Assembly (NCBI GenBank): GCA_023634235.1
Contig: JAMKCF010000022.1
Span: 7,122,541-7,186,540 of the forward strand
Direction: 5' to 3'
Source: Pisaster brevispinus
Lineage: Eukaryota; Echinodermata; Asteroidea; Forcipulatida; Asteriidae
DNA: 64,000 bases
Shown here one piece after another: positions 11,724 through 24,250 of this stretch (its first letter is position 1; each line of letters begins with the position of its first letter). The notes beneath the pieces are model-generated. The model was not told the origin of the DNA. It worked only from the letters and a program-made list of their open reading frames with translations, and searched no databases. The position numbers and the translations under genes are program-made.

Positions 11724-14700
11724 TTTTCTTAATACTTCTTCTTCTTCTTCTTCTTCTCAGCGTCCCTTGTCCGCTAACAAAAACACCCTTTCTAAGCTCA
11801 TATGAACTTGAAACTTCACATATAGTTAGATATTTATTAGGAGATGAAACCGCTTCAGTTACGTCATGATGACGTCATCAGGTGTTGAGTTACGTTAAAT
11901 CAAAGTTTAATATTTGAAAAAATCATAACTCCAAAACTACACAATGGATTTTCACAATCTATACATCATCGGATAGGCCTGGTATGACTCTAAAAACGCT
12001 ACACTGAACGCGACCTCGTTTGACCTTGACTTCCGGTTCAAACCGGAAGTTGAATATTTAAAAAATTCATATCTCAAAAACTACTGATTGTTTCGTCACA
12101 ATTTTTACATCAGATTGTAGATCTATGATCCTTCCGAAACTTTTGCACAGAAATGATGCCAATATGACCTTAACTTCTGGTCCTAAATGGGTGTTACAGC
12201 CAAAATTAGTATTAACCGCAGTTTATGTGTGTATGGAGAAAAGCGCTGTAACTGACTGTCCGCTCCATTATTCATAAGGTTCAAAGTCCACGAAGCCTGT
12301 GCACACAGTCCCACACAACGGAAATGTATCATTGCGTTGCTTATTCTTGTACGTTGTAACAACACGTGTCCCGCACATAAAAAACTCAAACTCATTCAAA
12401 GTTCAGTGTGAATTTAGTTCCGCTGTGCTCGTCTGATGGCTTAATGTAAAACAAGGAATAAAAGAGGAGGTTTTACTGAGATGTCCACCTGCTTTAGGGA
12501 TTTGTATGACTTTGACTAAATGACAAAAACTTCAACTGAAAAAGAACGACATTGGTTTGTTTCTCATCAAACACCGAGACCCACGTCACGTTGATCAACG
12601 TGACCATGCCTGCCAAAGGCGCTCTAGGCCCTCTGAGTATGCCCTTCAGACACGGTGATTAAAATGGTAAGCTTTATATCAAAATCACCGTAAAAAAGAG
12701 GGGCATTCCTTTTTTGTCTACAATAATGTTGATATGTTTCATTCATGAACTTGCCTAGTGTTTTTTGTTTTGTTTTTTACTTTCAAAAATCATTATTTTG
12801 TCATGGTTTAATTTTCAACTATCAGATTGAATTGATGCTAATCCCCGCTCAGGTATAATTATGAATATGTACTGTGTATGGAAAAAAAACACTCGTGAAC
12901 CAAAAAGTGTGCAACTTTTTTGGAGTTGATTTTAACGATGTTGTAGTCTGACAAGGGTCTGGTTAAAACAAAATAAGATTTAAGAGCGCCATCTGGCGGC
13001 AGGTTAAAACAGTTCAAAATACAGTTTTAATAGAAGCCTTTTGCAGAGTTTTTATAATTGTTTCAACATGGGCTCCACATACTTCACAAAAATGAATATG
13101 TTGGTGACCTTGTCTTGACCTTTTAACCTGTCTAAACTGGAAGTTCTGTAAAATGCTTTAAAAAACATTATTTAATAGCTATTCATTCTGTTTTCACAAT
13201 AACAAACGGCACAGCTAACGATCACTCCAGTCAGCTTTACTTGAATCCGAACACCTCGAATTTGTTATCAAACAAATTCTTATTTCTAGTTTTTTCTTAA
13301 TACTTCTTCTTCTTCTTCTTCTTCTCAGCGTCCCTTGTCCGCTAACAAAAACACCCTTTCTAAGCTCATATGAACTTGAAACTTCACATATAGTTAGATA
13401 TTTATTAGGAGATGAAACCGCTTCAGTTACGTCATGATGACGTCATCAGGTGTTGAGTTACGTTAAATCAAAGTTTAATATTTGAAAAAATCATAACTCC
13501 AAAACTACACAATGGATTTTCACAATCTATACATCATCGGATAGGCCTGGTATGACTCTAAAAACGCTACACTGAACGCGACCTCGTTTGACCTTGACTT
13601 CCGGTTCAAACCGGAAGTTGAATATTTAAAAAATTCATATCTCAAAAACTACTGATCATTTCATCACAATTTTTACATCAGATTGTAGATCTGTGATCCT
13701 TCCGAAACTTTTGCACAGAAATGATGCCAATATGACCTTAACTTCTGGTCCTAAATGGGTGTTACAGCCAAAGTTAGTATTAACCGCAGTTAATTTGTGA
13801 ATGGAGAAAAGCGCTGTAACTGACTCGCTCCATTATTCATAAGGTTCAAAGTCCACGAAGCCTGTGCGTATAGTCCCACACAACGGAAATGTATCATTGC
13901 GTTGCTTATTTTTGTACGTTGTAACAACACGTGTCCCGCACATAAAAAAACTCAAACTCATTCAAAGTTCAGTGTGAATTATTTTAGTTCCGCTGTGCTC
14001 GTCTGATGGCTTAATGGAAAACAAGGAATAAAAGAGGAGGTTTTACTGAGATGTCCACCTGCTTTAGGGATTTGTATGATTTTGACTAAATGACAAAAAC
14101 TTCAACTGAAAAAGAACGACATTGGTTTGTTTCTCATCAAACACCGAGACCCACGTCACGTTGATCAACGTGACCATGCCTGCCAAAGGCGCTCTAGGCC
14201 CTCTGAGTATGCCCTTCAGACACGGTGATTAAAATGGTAAGCTTTATATCAAAATCACCGTAAAAAAGAGGGGGCATTCCTTTTTTGTCTACAATAATGT
14301 TGATATGTTTCATTCATGAACTTGCCTAGTGTTTTTTGTTTTGTTTTTTACTTTCAAAAATCATTATTTTGTCATGGTTTAATTTTCAACTATCAGATTG
14401 AATTGATGCTAATCCCCGCTCAGGTATAATTATGAATATGTACTGTGTATGGAAAAAAACCACTCGTGAACCAAAAAGTGTGCAACTTTTTTGGAGTTGA
14501 TTTTAACGATGTTGTAGTCTGACAAGGGTCTGGTTAAAACAAAATAAGATTTAAGAGCGCCATCTGGCGGCAGGTTAAAACAGTTCAAAATACAGTTTTA
14601 ATAGAAGCCTTTTGCAGAGTTTTTATAATTGTTTCAACATGGGCTCCACATACTTCACAAAAATGAATATGTTGGTGACCTTGTCTTGACCTTTTAACCT

Positions 14701-14860
14701 GTCTAAACTGGAAGTTCTGTAAAATGCTTTAAAAAACATTATTTAATAGCTATTCATTCTGTTTTCACAATAACAAACAGCACAGCTCACGATCACTCCA
14801 GTCAGCTTTACTTGAATCCGAACACCTCGAATTTGTTATCAAACAAATTCTTATTTCTAG
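11724..14860 (+). mobile_element. Two head-to-tail copies of a ~1.57-kb non-autonomous Helitron/Helentron-like element
   Basis: Copy 1 (about 11724-13289) and copy 2 (13290-14860) are almost identical over their whole length. Each starts with a T run, CTTAATAC and (TTC)n, and ends with a hairpin (GAATTTGTT / AACAAATTC; 13258-13279 and 14829-14850) a few bases before CTAG (13286-13289; 14857-14860), followed by T. A short hairpin just upstream of CTRR, no terminal inverted repeats and insertion before T are Helitron hallmarks. No Rep/helicase ORF exists. The extra upstream hairpins (11618-11723) and the T run resemble Helentron-type insertions. What is certain is the tandem duplication; the class is inferred. 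Confidence 0.6.
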
Positions 14861-14869
14861 TTGTCATTA

Positions 14870-15880
14870 ATTTTTGGAGCAATTACCAAAGGTGCCCTCC
14901 CATGAGTTGTGCAAGTTTTTGACCAAACAGAGCACACTATAGACCCAACTCACCTGTAGTTATCACACGGTAAGATTCCCTGTGTTTGAAAGTCCAGTGC
15001 ACATTTCAGGCTACGCATGTGTGGTTAATGCGCACAGTATCTTTACATGCTTTGTGACTCCAAAAATGGTAGACCATGGGCATTGAGTAGCCCTGTGTGA
15101 TTCAAGTGCAAGGGTCTATAGTGGTATTATTATTTTACTTTTTTTGAAGAAAAATATGTGAACAAGTTCGTGACAACTAGTAAAAATGTTGTTTAGATAA
15201 AGTTAATGAGGTGTACGCCACTGAATTGACCTTGAAGTTGATGAAATTGTAGACTTATATATGTTACTTTTTAATTTGTACATTTGATACACCCTCCACC
15301 TCCAGATTATGAAGTTTCGGTCAACATTTTGTACTGTTAATATGTGTTCTATAATACAAACTTTTGTTGAAGAACACTCTAAAAAAAAACTTCCGGGTCA
15401 GTGTCAACCCTGTTCTGGGTCCCAGGGGACCTGACCCACTTTTTGATCAGTGTGACCCATAATCTGTTATAATATGACAAAAAAATGGGTCAAACTGGCA
15501 TACAATTCACTGTTACCATCCTATTTTTTAAAACAAGTTTTGGGGTCAGCCTGATCGAGAAATGGGTCAGGCTCAGAGTTTTTAAAGTGAAGTACATTCT
15601 ACGTAAGAAAGACAGTGAAGCATGTTTACAGCTCTAAATATACATCACTTCAGTCAGTCAGAAAAGGAGCTTACATGTATGTGGCTATCCATTTTGAATG
15701 CGATGGGATGTTATTTTAATATTGAATTTTGATAATCTTGGTATTGACTACAGGGGTGTGTCCGAGTAAATTGTTCACAAAGAGATGAGACGTCAGACAT
15801 TGCCAAAGTGGCACTAAAATTTAGACACAGGATGTATGGATCTTCAGCTCAAGCCAAACATTCATATATCTGAACGACAT
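14870..15880. other. Intergenic DNA, no gene seen
   Basis: AT-rich sequence without a credible exon. Around 15385-15580 there are repeated GGGTCA/TGACCC words that partly fold back, probably an old repeat. Confidence 0.5.
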
Positions 15881-15891
15881 GTACAGTCAAC

Positions 15892-16065
15892 CCTCGTTAT
15901 AAAGAGCACTTTTATAGGCTGCTTATAAAGAGTACATTCTGAAGTCCCGAATCTCATGTCTGCTTTAATTGTGCTTCTTTGTTTTGCTCTCCTCTTATAA
16001 CAACGTTCCCGTTATGGAGAGATCATTAGGGCAGTCCCAGCAAGTTTATTATGAGAGTCAAACTT
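15892..16065. mobile_element. Tigger/pogo-like MITE (diverged)
   Basis: Starts TACAGTCAACCCTCGTTATAA, with internal TTATAAAGAGCA and TTATAACAACG motifs, and shares these with the better-preserved copy at 52632-52827. The 'CAGTCRACYCTCGTTATA' end is typical of Tigger/pogo terminal repeats (established knowledge). The right end here is degraded. Confidence 0.5.
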
Positions 16066-16069
16066 ATGC

Positions 16070-17520
16070 AAACAAATGTAACCCTGCTATATGAACATTG
16101 AAATAACAATTACTGATGGTGCTAACATTAATTTGTTGATGCCTTTCTCACTTTTCCCTCAAAAAGGCTTACAACTGATTTTGAAAAAGTTAGTTTTAGT
16201 TATTATTATGAAACTATTTATTTTTAATGGCAACAAATGACAAACAGTTCAGGGAGCAGTGAGAAGATAAAAACCTAAGGCCTACATATGTTTTGTTTCT
16301 TAGTTTCAAAGTTTGGTGTTCAATGTACATTTTGTTTCCACTTAAAAGGAAAACATTTTATTTGTGTGCAATAATTCACTTAGTTATTTTTGATTTCTAA
16401 TTCATTTGAGGTTTAACTGTTCTAAACTGAAATAACAATTATTAATATTTGACTCTTAAAGGAGATTTTGAATTTTTTGTAAGAACCCATTTTGAATTAA
16501 TGGAAAATGGTTTTGAGTGACTTAATAAATCTATGGTATCAATTAATTTGTGCAAATGTCATCAGAATCATCCCTTTTTACTGGTTAAGCACTGAATGGA
16601 CTGCCTAACAGTTTGTTTTGTCACTGGCAGTCTGTGTTTGAACCCGCAGTAAATATCAAACTTCAGAGATGAAAATTTCATACTTTTATCAGATTTCAAA
16701 CCTTTTTTATGTCTGTCTGGGGGAAAATAGGTGTTATTTTGTTCAGATAGAAAGAAGTCCTACTTTGTGATCTACATTCTCTATTCTCTACTATTACAGA
16801 GGATAATGCTGTTCCTGTAAACGCTCCTTTCAAACTATGCTCCTTTCGAATTCACTGCTGTACAATAATATATACAATATTGGACGCATATAAATAGTTT
16901 GTATTTTAGAGATAATCACGAGGTGGAATGCTGGTCTATTTTATTTTACGAGGCCATGCTGAACAAAATGGGGGGGGGGGGGGTTTCGCCGAGTGATTAT
17001 ATTCTGAGACAATGCACGAACTAAATGCATTCAATAATTATTTTACATAATTAGGCCTACCCATAAACTAATAAAACCTTTTAAAATACAGAGCTTTGAA
17101 AATTAACGAATACAATCAAATTACTATAGGGGGCCTAGTAGATCATCCTAAAGGGATAAATCATCAGTGGTTTGGAAGGAGAATGGAGGAAAGGAAGGAG
17201 TAAAGAAATACACCGTCTATTTATTTTGAAGGGGAAAAAAACCCTGAAAACTACCGCAAAAACACTGGAAACCCGCAAGAAAACACGTTAAACTATTTGG
17301 AAAACACTGAAACCTTTATCAGTTTAAAAACAGAACCCTGAAAAAGTTAATACTGCAAAACCTGTACATTCGTATTGTTATCGAGGAGTTGTTATTTTGT
17401 GGTATCGGCTCAGTTTTTTTGTCCATTTTACAAAACTTAAATCAATAGTAATATTAAAATAAAAAAAACATTGTTTTATCACTTCCCTAGATTTCTAAAT
17501 AGTTAACAACTTAATAGAAG
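16070..17520. other. Intergenic DNA, no gene seen
   Basis: AT-rich. Includes a G-run at about 16971-16983. Between 17240 and 17340 there are loosely repeated GAAAAC(A)CTG words like a decayed minisatellite. No exon or RNA gene recognised. Confidence 0.5.
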
Positions 17521-17539
17521 TTCGCGCGCGATAAACCTT

Positions 17540-17745
17540 TAAAAGCAATTAAGTTCAATTGATCAACTTTTAAATTCTCCTTACCCCTTTTCAAAAAACA
17601 GTGTTTCATACTTCTCGTTCATATGTAAGATGTGTTAATTAGCGGATGTGTGTTATTGACTAACCTCTAAATTCTCAATACCTCAAGACAAAAGTCTGTG
17701 GTCTTTCTTTTTCGTGTCTTCCATTCTCTTTAAGGGATATTGTTC
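17540..17745 (+). repeat. Outer left end of the large inverted duplication
   Basis: The blocks 'TTGATCAACTTTTAAATTCTC', 'AACCTCTAAATTCTCAATACCTC' and 'CGTGTCTTCCATTCTCTTT' recur in the same order and reversed at about 47450-47665. Homology between the outer flanks is moderate, unlike the near-identity of the inner arms. Confidence 0.65.
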
Positions 17746-17900
17746 CCTTATGAAAAGCAACGTCACTAAGCAGTCAGAATCCCGCCGCATAAACACTGAT
17801 TGAATAATTGAGCGGTGCACCTCCTTAATTTTGTTAGTGTATTAATTATCGTTATCAACCCCCATCAAAGTAAATAGTCTCTTCTGGGATACTTGAATGC

Positions 17901-17970
17901 CCAAATATGGTCATACATTCAGCCAAAGAGACTGGTCAGAGCTTTGTTATGCAAATAATTGTATGCAAAT
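17901..17970 (+). promoter_or_regulatory. Promoter-like block: CArG box plus two octamers (left)
   Basis: CCAAATATGG (17901-17910) fits the serum-response CArG consensus CC(A/T)6GG. Two octamers ATGCAAAT follow at 17949-17956 and 17963-17970. The block GCTTTGTTATGCAAATAA is conserved in the reversed copy at 47295-47343, also preceded by a CArG box. It lies just upstream of the candidate first exon. Promoter function is inferred from the paired conservation and position. Confidence 0.5.
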
Positions 17971-17979
17971 AAGAAAGAC

Positions 17980-18194
17980 GAGGTGGTGTGACCATGGAGG
18001 GAGGAGGCATGGCGGCCCGTCCGGCCCCGTGCCGTGTTTGCCGCCGTGCTATGCTGTTGTCGTCTGGTCGGCTGGCTGTACGCATATCACTATGAAGAAA
18101 ACATGGATGACTTCAACAAGGCCCCACGCCTTTCCTCCAACAAATTCGAGTTTTCACCGTAGTTCAGAGGCTACACCACTAAAGAAGTGTGATG
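17980..18194 (+). ncRNA. Candidate first exon, left unit
   Basis: A GC-richer segment lies downstream of the CArG/octamer block and ends at GATG|GTGAGTTG. It is homologous to 47097-47290 reversed; both contain 'ATGG(A/C)TGACTTCAA' and 'CTCCAACA', and the donor GTGAGTTGA. The left copy reads M-D-D-F-N-K then stops after ~19 codons; the right copy reads M-A-D-F-N-N and continues 37 codons, with divergent residues, so a conserved peptide is not supported. The transcription start is not known. Confidence 0.45.
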
Positions 18195-19189
18195 GTGAGT
18201 TGAGAATTTTCTTGAGTAAAGAATTATAGAGTTGAAAATAAGTTTTACTCGCATTATTTGAAGAAGTTTGGGGGTTTTCAGTGCGAGGCGCCAAGTTTGA
18301 AAACCGTTCTCGGTACTCCGACGCCACATTGAAAACTGCGGCATAAGAATTTTTCCAAAGCTTGTCTAAATTGTCTGTGATAAGTATAACTGAAATTCTG
18401 TGCATGAACATAAAAAGAATACTCTTGGAAACAAAGGAGTGCCTACTTCCCGTTGTCATTGTCCTCATTCTTCGACTGTTTGAGGGGAGTGTTGACAATT
18501 TTTCAAAAGACGAACATTGTATTTGTATAGTCATAGTTGTGTACGACAACCTGTGGTGGATTTAGTATTAAATACATACTAGCTTTATTGTCTCGAGAAA
18601 CTGAATATAGGACGAAAGTGCTTTGGAAAGAACCATTTTTCATTTTACATGCAAATTGTGTTTATAAATGTTAATGTTAAGATAGGCAGGGCTCAATTTC
18701 ATAGAGCTGCTATAGCATAACAATTACTTTGCTTACAACAGGCATGACAGGCTAAGCACAAACATTTGTACTTGCCCAAAAAATGAGTACCAGCCAAATA
18801 CCATGTCATATGTACCATTTAAGTTGTTCCCTACTTATTTTTGCTGAGCAGAAAAATTGTTAGCCACTATTGTTTCCACAGGACTCTGGAAAGTACTGAG
18901 TTCTTTATTCAATTGTTTGTACATGTTGTAGGGGGAATGTAGGGCATTCAGGTTGGCTGTTGTCATGGGTTTCTTCCCTGCCACTCACCTCTCTGTGGAC
19001 CCTCTGGTCCAATTCATGTTGTTCTAAGGCCCCCATGACCCCCTCAACTTACGCATCAACCATTTTGCAAATAACATGCATGTCTCATGGCCGGCCCAAG
19101 TTGGAATAAGATTGTATTCCAATTGGAAACTTGTGATAATGGCTCGAGTTCGATTAGGGCTAGCTCATATCCTCGTTGCATCATTTGAT

Positions 19190-19760
19190 GCATAGATGAC
19201 TATAAATCCTGGGACTTAAAGTGCGGATTGGTCTTGAGATCCCAAAGAAGCCTTTTGTTTTTGCCCCCCCCCCCCCCGACAAATGTCAAGGTCGTTAGGA
19301 CTAAAACAAAAGAAATGTTGTCCAAGCGATAACTCAAGAAGGACTTAGCATATCAACTAAAAACTTGATGTGTGGATTGGTCTTGGGATTCCCAAGTGTT
19401 ACTGTTATCCAGAGGGCTGTCTTTTGGACACCCTGATTAACATTTTCACACCCGAAGTGAGCAATTTGGACACCAAGTTTTTAAATTTCCAGCAAGTTTG
19501 GACACCCTTTTACGAAATCCGGTCTAAAACCTTTCCCAGAGGTCAAACGTCATGGTCATTATGTTTAAAACAAAAGAAATGTTGTCCGAGTGATAGCTCA
19601 AGGAGGACTTGGTACCGGTATTTCAACTCCAAATTTGGTGTGTCGTTTGCTCTGGGATCCCCAAGAAGCAACTCCCAGGTCGAGTATCAGGGTCAGTATG
19701 GGTAACACAAAAGAAATATTGTCCAAGCAATAACTCAAGATAAGAATAGTCTCAGCGGGG
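19190..19760 (+). repeat. Three diverged direct repeats
   Basis: Segments sharing AAAAGAAATGTTGTCC, AACTCAAGAAGGACTT and TTGGTCTTGGGAT(T)CCCAAG recur near 19300-19400, 19565-19670 and 19705-19745. Units are unequal and diverged. A 'TTTGGACACCC' phrase inside recurs at 45.87-46.0 kb. Confidence 0.45.
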
Positions 19761-20849
19761 CATTTGTGTTTGTCAACACACCAATCTTCTTATGAATATA
19801 TCCGAAATGGCTGCTGCATCTACAATATGTGGCTGCTATCCAAGGGTAGCATATAACGCTTGTTAACGTATTTGCTCAGTTAGCCCTCCCATCCCAGTGG
19901 GGCCAGCAGAGTAGCCAGGACTTTTTTGGGGGGGCAGGGGTATGGGTTTGTCAGCGGTAGCTCACTACATTAGGCCATACAAACATGCTCTTTCCTCTTT
20001 TTTCCTTTTCATTTGTTTATTTTGTATTTTTGTGAGCCCTTTTTTGATTTTTTTGAGGGGGGCACCCAGGGGCTTTCAAATTTGTGGGCTCCCCCCCCCC
20101 AGTCGCCGTAATTTCAGATGACACTCTGGGCTGTTATTTCTGGCATTTCAAATGGCCAAATAGTCTAATGCTCCTTGTCAAGCACAGACAAAGGATTGCT
20201 TTTCATCTTGTTTTATGTGATGAAAAGCACATGCAACAAAAACTGTGTAAGATCACAGTGTCGATCACAGTGTATGCAGCTCTGCATGACAGATGTGTGC
20301 AGGCTGCATCAGGGCTATATTCAAACTCGGACCATAAAACAACTTCTGGATTTGGAACATGATTCATTTTTAAGTTGAGGGATCATGGGGTCCAGGTGTT
20401 TTAGAACAACCTGTTCGATTTCTGAACTGGAACCTTGCATGTGGATTGGGTTTTAAGTTCCCACCTGAATAAGTGGGTTTCCGTATTAAATGGGTTTTAC
20501 ACCCAGGTCTAAAACTGAAAATTGTATCCTTTAAACAGTTGATTTAGATAAAAATGAGGAAAACAAACAAAAACTAAAAAATCAAAAAATCTAAGAACAA
20601 CTTGCCAGCTGCTCATGTTATTAAGTTATAACAGTATGTTATTCACAGCTTTAAAACTGAAAGGAGGTGCGAAAACACAAACTGCCAGAACAAAACTAAG
20701 GTTGACAGGGTGTTTTAGGGCCCTGGGAAAATTCTAAACAGTAGATGCTCTTTGGTGTAATAGAACAATTCACTAATTTTACAGGGGGTACATGCTGCCT
20801 GGTGGTCCCCCCCCCCTTCCAGATCGGTGCCTGGAAATCATGACTTAAC

Positions 20850-20905
20850 CTAGACCCAGTAACTGGGGCACTGTACTCCTCTTTTTCAAAATTTAACATC
20901 TTCGA
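20850..20905 (-). mobile_element. Half copy of foldback family F3
   Basis: CTAGACCCAGTAACTGGGGC, then ACTGTACTCC and TTTTTCAAAATTTAACATC matches one arm of the full foldback at 62100-62210. The second arm is absent. Confidence 0.55.
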
Positions 20906-20929
20906 TAGTACTAGCCCCCCAGACCTGCA

Positions 20930-21145
20930 GATTCCTATAAAAGAATATAACTCAAAGATGACACCCGTTCCAGTTGAGTGAGCTAAAACAATAAACAGTT
21001 TGAGTGGCCATAACTCTTTGCAATGAAACTAGGATCAAATATGGCCACTATTATGCAGATTCATATCAAAAGAATATAATTCCTGATTATGACACTGTTT
21101 CCAGTTGACTGAGCTAAAACAGCAAAATTATTAACAGTAATATGG
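20930..21145 (+). repeat. Direct repeat, unit about 120 bp
   Basis: CAGATTC(A/C)TAT..AAAAGAATATAA, ATGACAC and TTCCAGTTGA.TGAGCTAAAACA occur twice in the same order. Noncoding. Confidence 0.55.
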
Positions 21146-21539
21146 ACCATTCCAAAAGTGTGAATCTTATAAATGTATAGGTTTCTTAACTTGTGTTTTT
21201 ATCTTTGTATAATCTCTGGCAAGTCACCCCTCTGCCCCTATTATACATCATATTTGTTTCTCTTCCCAGTCGGTCCTCACCCCTCCTGGGCTTCCTGTTA
21301 CCCCCATTCTAAACCAATAGGCAGTGGTAGAGTGCATACTTGTTAATGTCCCTACCCCTAACATCAGTTGATCAAATGTTGATATGTTGATCAGTTGTTT
21401 TCAATCGAGCGATCAGCAGCTCGCCATGGCAGCTTCGCTGTTCTAGTTAAGTCATCCATCACGATCAACTTTATAGTACACTCTCAGAATTAAACAGGTG
21501 CCCTACCTACCACGTCATTGCAGTGCAGCAGTAGATCAT

Positions 21540-21980
21540 GTGGTCACATCTCAGGTTTGCCGCTTATGCATTATGGGTAGTGGATTAAATCAACGACTGA
21601 CCAGGGGCCAATTTCATGGAGCTGCTTAAGCAGAAATTAAATTTAAAATAAAAATTTCTGCCTCATGCAATTTAGCAGGAAACCAGTCACAAATTGCATA
21701 TGTAAAATAGTATTTTGGTTGGTAATCTTATTCTGGTGCTTAGCTACTTTTTGTGCTTAATCAGCTGCATGAAATTGGGCCCTGGTCTCATCAAACATTG
21801 TAATTCCTATAAAACCATTCTTTCACACAACATGCCCACATTCACATTACTCATACCACAGAGATAATCTGCTCACCATTGCACTCGCTACAGCCCCCAT
21901 AACCAGTACTTTTTCAGTAGTTGATTTAATCCACTACCCATAATGCATCAGCAGCAAACCTGACACGCGACCATATGGTT
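21540..21980. mobile_element. ~55-bp-TIR element with an F2 MITE nested inside
   Basis: Left terminal block about 21540-21595 (CAGGTTTGCCGCTTATGCATTATGGGTAGTGGATTAAATCAAC in pieces) is the reverse complement of about 21917-21975. Between them sits a complete F2 MITE (21603-21783, ends CCAATTTCATGGAGCTGCTTAAGCA and reverse). A later insertion into an older foldback explains the order. Confidence 0.65.
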
Positions 21981-22070
21981 GGTGCTTTTGTTCTAAAATA
22001 CAAGTCGTCCGGTTTTCACAAAGGGACAGGAATGTCAAAAAATGTGTTTTGTTTTGTTATTATAGTGGGC

Positions 22071-22087
22071 TGCTTTGCAGCACTATT
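22071..22087 (+). ncRNA. Stem-loop S2, copy 1
   Basis: ATAGT-GG-GCTG / CAGC-ACTAT pairs around a short loop, directly after a pyrimidine-rich TTATTATAG. Same element as at 25793, 27839, 34106, 35996 and 37674. Confidence 0.5.
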
Positions 22088-22422
22088 TGTGCAATCAAAT
22101 ATCTCACATCACATGCCACAACACTCTTTGGACTCCATGTGAGCCTTACCCATCAGTTGAGTGGTTACTATTACAGGTTTACTAGAACTACAAAATGAAA
22201 AATCTGTCCCCTTTGCTCATTTGAAAGATTGTTATCATAGCGCAAGTCAACACTGCCATCAAATCTCATTTCTAAGGCAACAAAAATAATGTAACTGTTG
22301 TTTGGGGGGGGCAGTTAAACTGGAATCCAAGTTTGTTTTATTCCATTTTGTTTTTATGTATTTATTCATTTATTTTGATTTTTTTTACACCTGCCTGTCT
22401 GTTTTGTTCTAATTGTTCATAG

Positions 22423-22499
22423 CGATCTACCCGTCAACAAGTAGACTTGAAGATGTCCAAGATCGGCCTTTACGATAAAGGAGCTCTCTCCAGTAAAAG
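22423..22499 (+). ncRNA. Cassette exon, type A, copy L1
   Basis: Acceptor TTGTTCATAG, donor AAAAG|GTAAATT, 77 nt. Contains ATCTAC-CCGTCAACAA-GTAGA at 22426-22445, the conserved loop with a shortened stem. It lacks the ~25-nt lead found in other type A copies. Confidence 0.5.
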
Positions 22500-24149
22500 G
22501 TAAATTCCTAAAGAGTAAAAGAATGTTATTTCATGTGTTTTGTTCATGGTTAAAGGGTTTGAACTGTATTGTTGATTTCATCATCACCTTCCTTCAATAG
22601 TTTGGCACAAAACATCTGGATTAAAAAGCTAGGGTTAAAATCCCACTGTTGATATTTTAACTTGAGATAAATAAAATTATTTTCAAGTTATTTCAGCAAG
22701 ATGTGTACTGTGCAGTGGCATAACTGGGGGGGGGGGGCAATCGATGTCGGTCGTTTTGATTGACTGTTCATATAAAGAAATATGCAACAAAATATAAAAA
22801 TATACACCATTTTCTTGATTTAATATTTCATTACAATTTTTGTTCAAATAAAGTAATAGCGAACAAACGGTGAAATGTTTTTTCATATTTGTCTTTTTTT
22901 CTGATGGACCACCCGCAGAATGGTATTTTGGGCCTATTATGTTAGATGTATTTTTTCAAGACTTGCTCGCCCGTCCCCCTAGTTTTCAGAAGCGATCGAT
23001 GCCCTTGCACTCATCTGATAGTGCCATTGACTTACTGATAAGGTTAGGTTATGTTTAATCACTTCTAACTGTGTTTATATCACATGTATGGCAATGTGAT
23101 CTCTCGACCAATCTGAATGGATAAACATATGTTTAAAAAACACACCACATGCTACAACAGATGTGTAGAAAAACAAATGTTGCTCAGTTGAAAAATGTGA
23201 ATCAAAATGCAAGCCAATTGGCCATCAGGTTTCAGAAGTAAAACAAATTTTTCATTCAACATATAATACCATCTGATGCCATGTGAAATGAATTGTGTTC
23301 TGTAAAGTTCTGTTTGTAGTGAACACCCCTTATTTTAGTTCTGGCACAACTCATTTTTTACAAATATTCTGCCAATTGGATTGATCAAAATGTTAGTTTT
23401 TTAGGGGGGCTGTGGTTAAGGGAGTCACAATGAACAAAGCCCACATTTACACGAGTGTGAAGTAAATTGCTTTTAAATCTAGGAGAAAAAATATTTACTT
23501 CTATGTCCTTTCCTCTTAATTATTTCCACTATGTCCTAAATGGAGCTATTAAGTAATAAGGTAAAATGTCAGTTGCTCTGATTTCAATAAAAAGTTGTCA
23601 TCAAAAATGTTATAGCATAGAGAATGCATCATTGATATTTAAGTTCATTCCAGCACCAATCCTAAAGCAAAGTACTGCAGAAATTTAAGTCCCCTGAAAT
23701 CAGCTGTTGCTTTATGTTTTGAACATCAGTCAAAATAAGCCTGGTATAAGGCAGTGAATCACCCAAACAGTTTGTTCATTGAAACAAAACATCAAACTTA
23801 ATGAACTTTTACTTGATTGTAGGATTTGTTTCCTGAAAACTATAGGACAAGGTAATCATTTACTTCTTGCACAGGGCAGGGGAAGTCCCACGACTGTTAG
23901 CTTGCTTGACCATTGCAAGGAATTTGTTTGGTGATGGTACTGGCACTGTATGAAGTATGAAGTGGTTACTCAATTCCTTTTAAGCCAGACGATGAAATAG
24001 GAACAAAACGCCAAATATTGTCAAGCATCAGGTTTAAAACATGTTTTTGTAGCATATTTGAGTGAATATCATTGAGTTCAAAAAGTACAACATCTTAGTT
24101 GTTTCTAACAATAATGGTATTTAAGTTTAATTTTTGTTCATGTCAACAG

Positions 24150-24250
24150 GTATGTCAGTCTCTAAAGAAAGCTACCTGTCAACAAGTAGATGTCTGAGAC
24201 CCAAAAGTCATCGTGCCGTCTAGCTTAAAACCTGCCTTTGCTACAAGCAG
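24150..24250 (+). ncRNA. Cassette exon, type A, copy L2
   Basis: Acceptor CATGTCAACAG, donor CAAGCAG|GTAAATT, 101 nt. Contains CTAC-CTGTCAACAA-GTAG; the stem is reduced to four pairs and the loop has one change. The rest is diverged from other copies. Confidence 0.5.

Larger units (their letters stand above)
18200..22060. other. Intron or intergenic repeat-rich DNA
   Basis: No exon is supported. It contains a degraded F2 MITE (18688-18865), a loosely tandem block at 19190-19760 (three related segments sharing 'AAACAAAAGAAATGTTGTCC' and 'GATAACTCAAGAAGGACTT'), a half-foldback at 20850-20905, a direct repeat at 20930-21145 and nested MITEs at 21540-21980. Confidence 0.55.
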
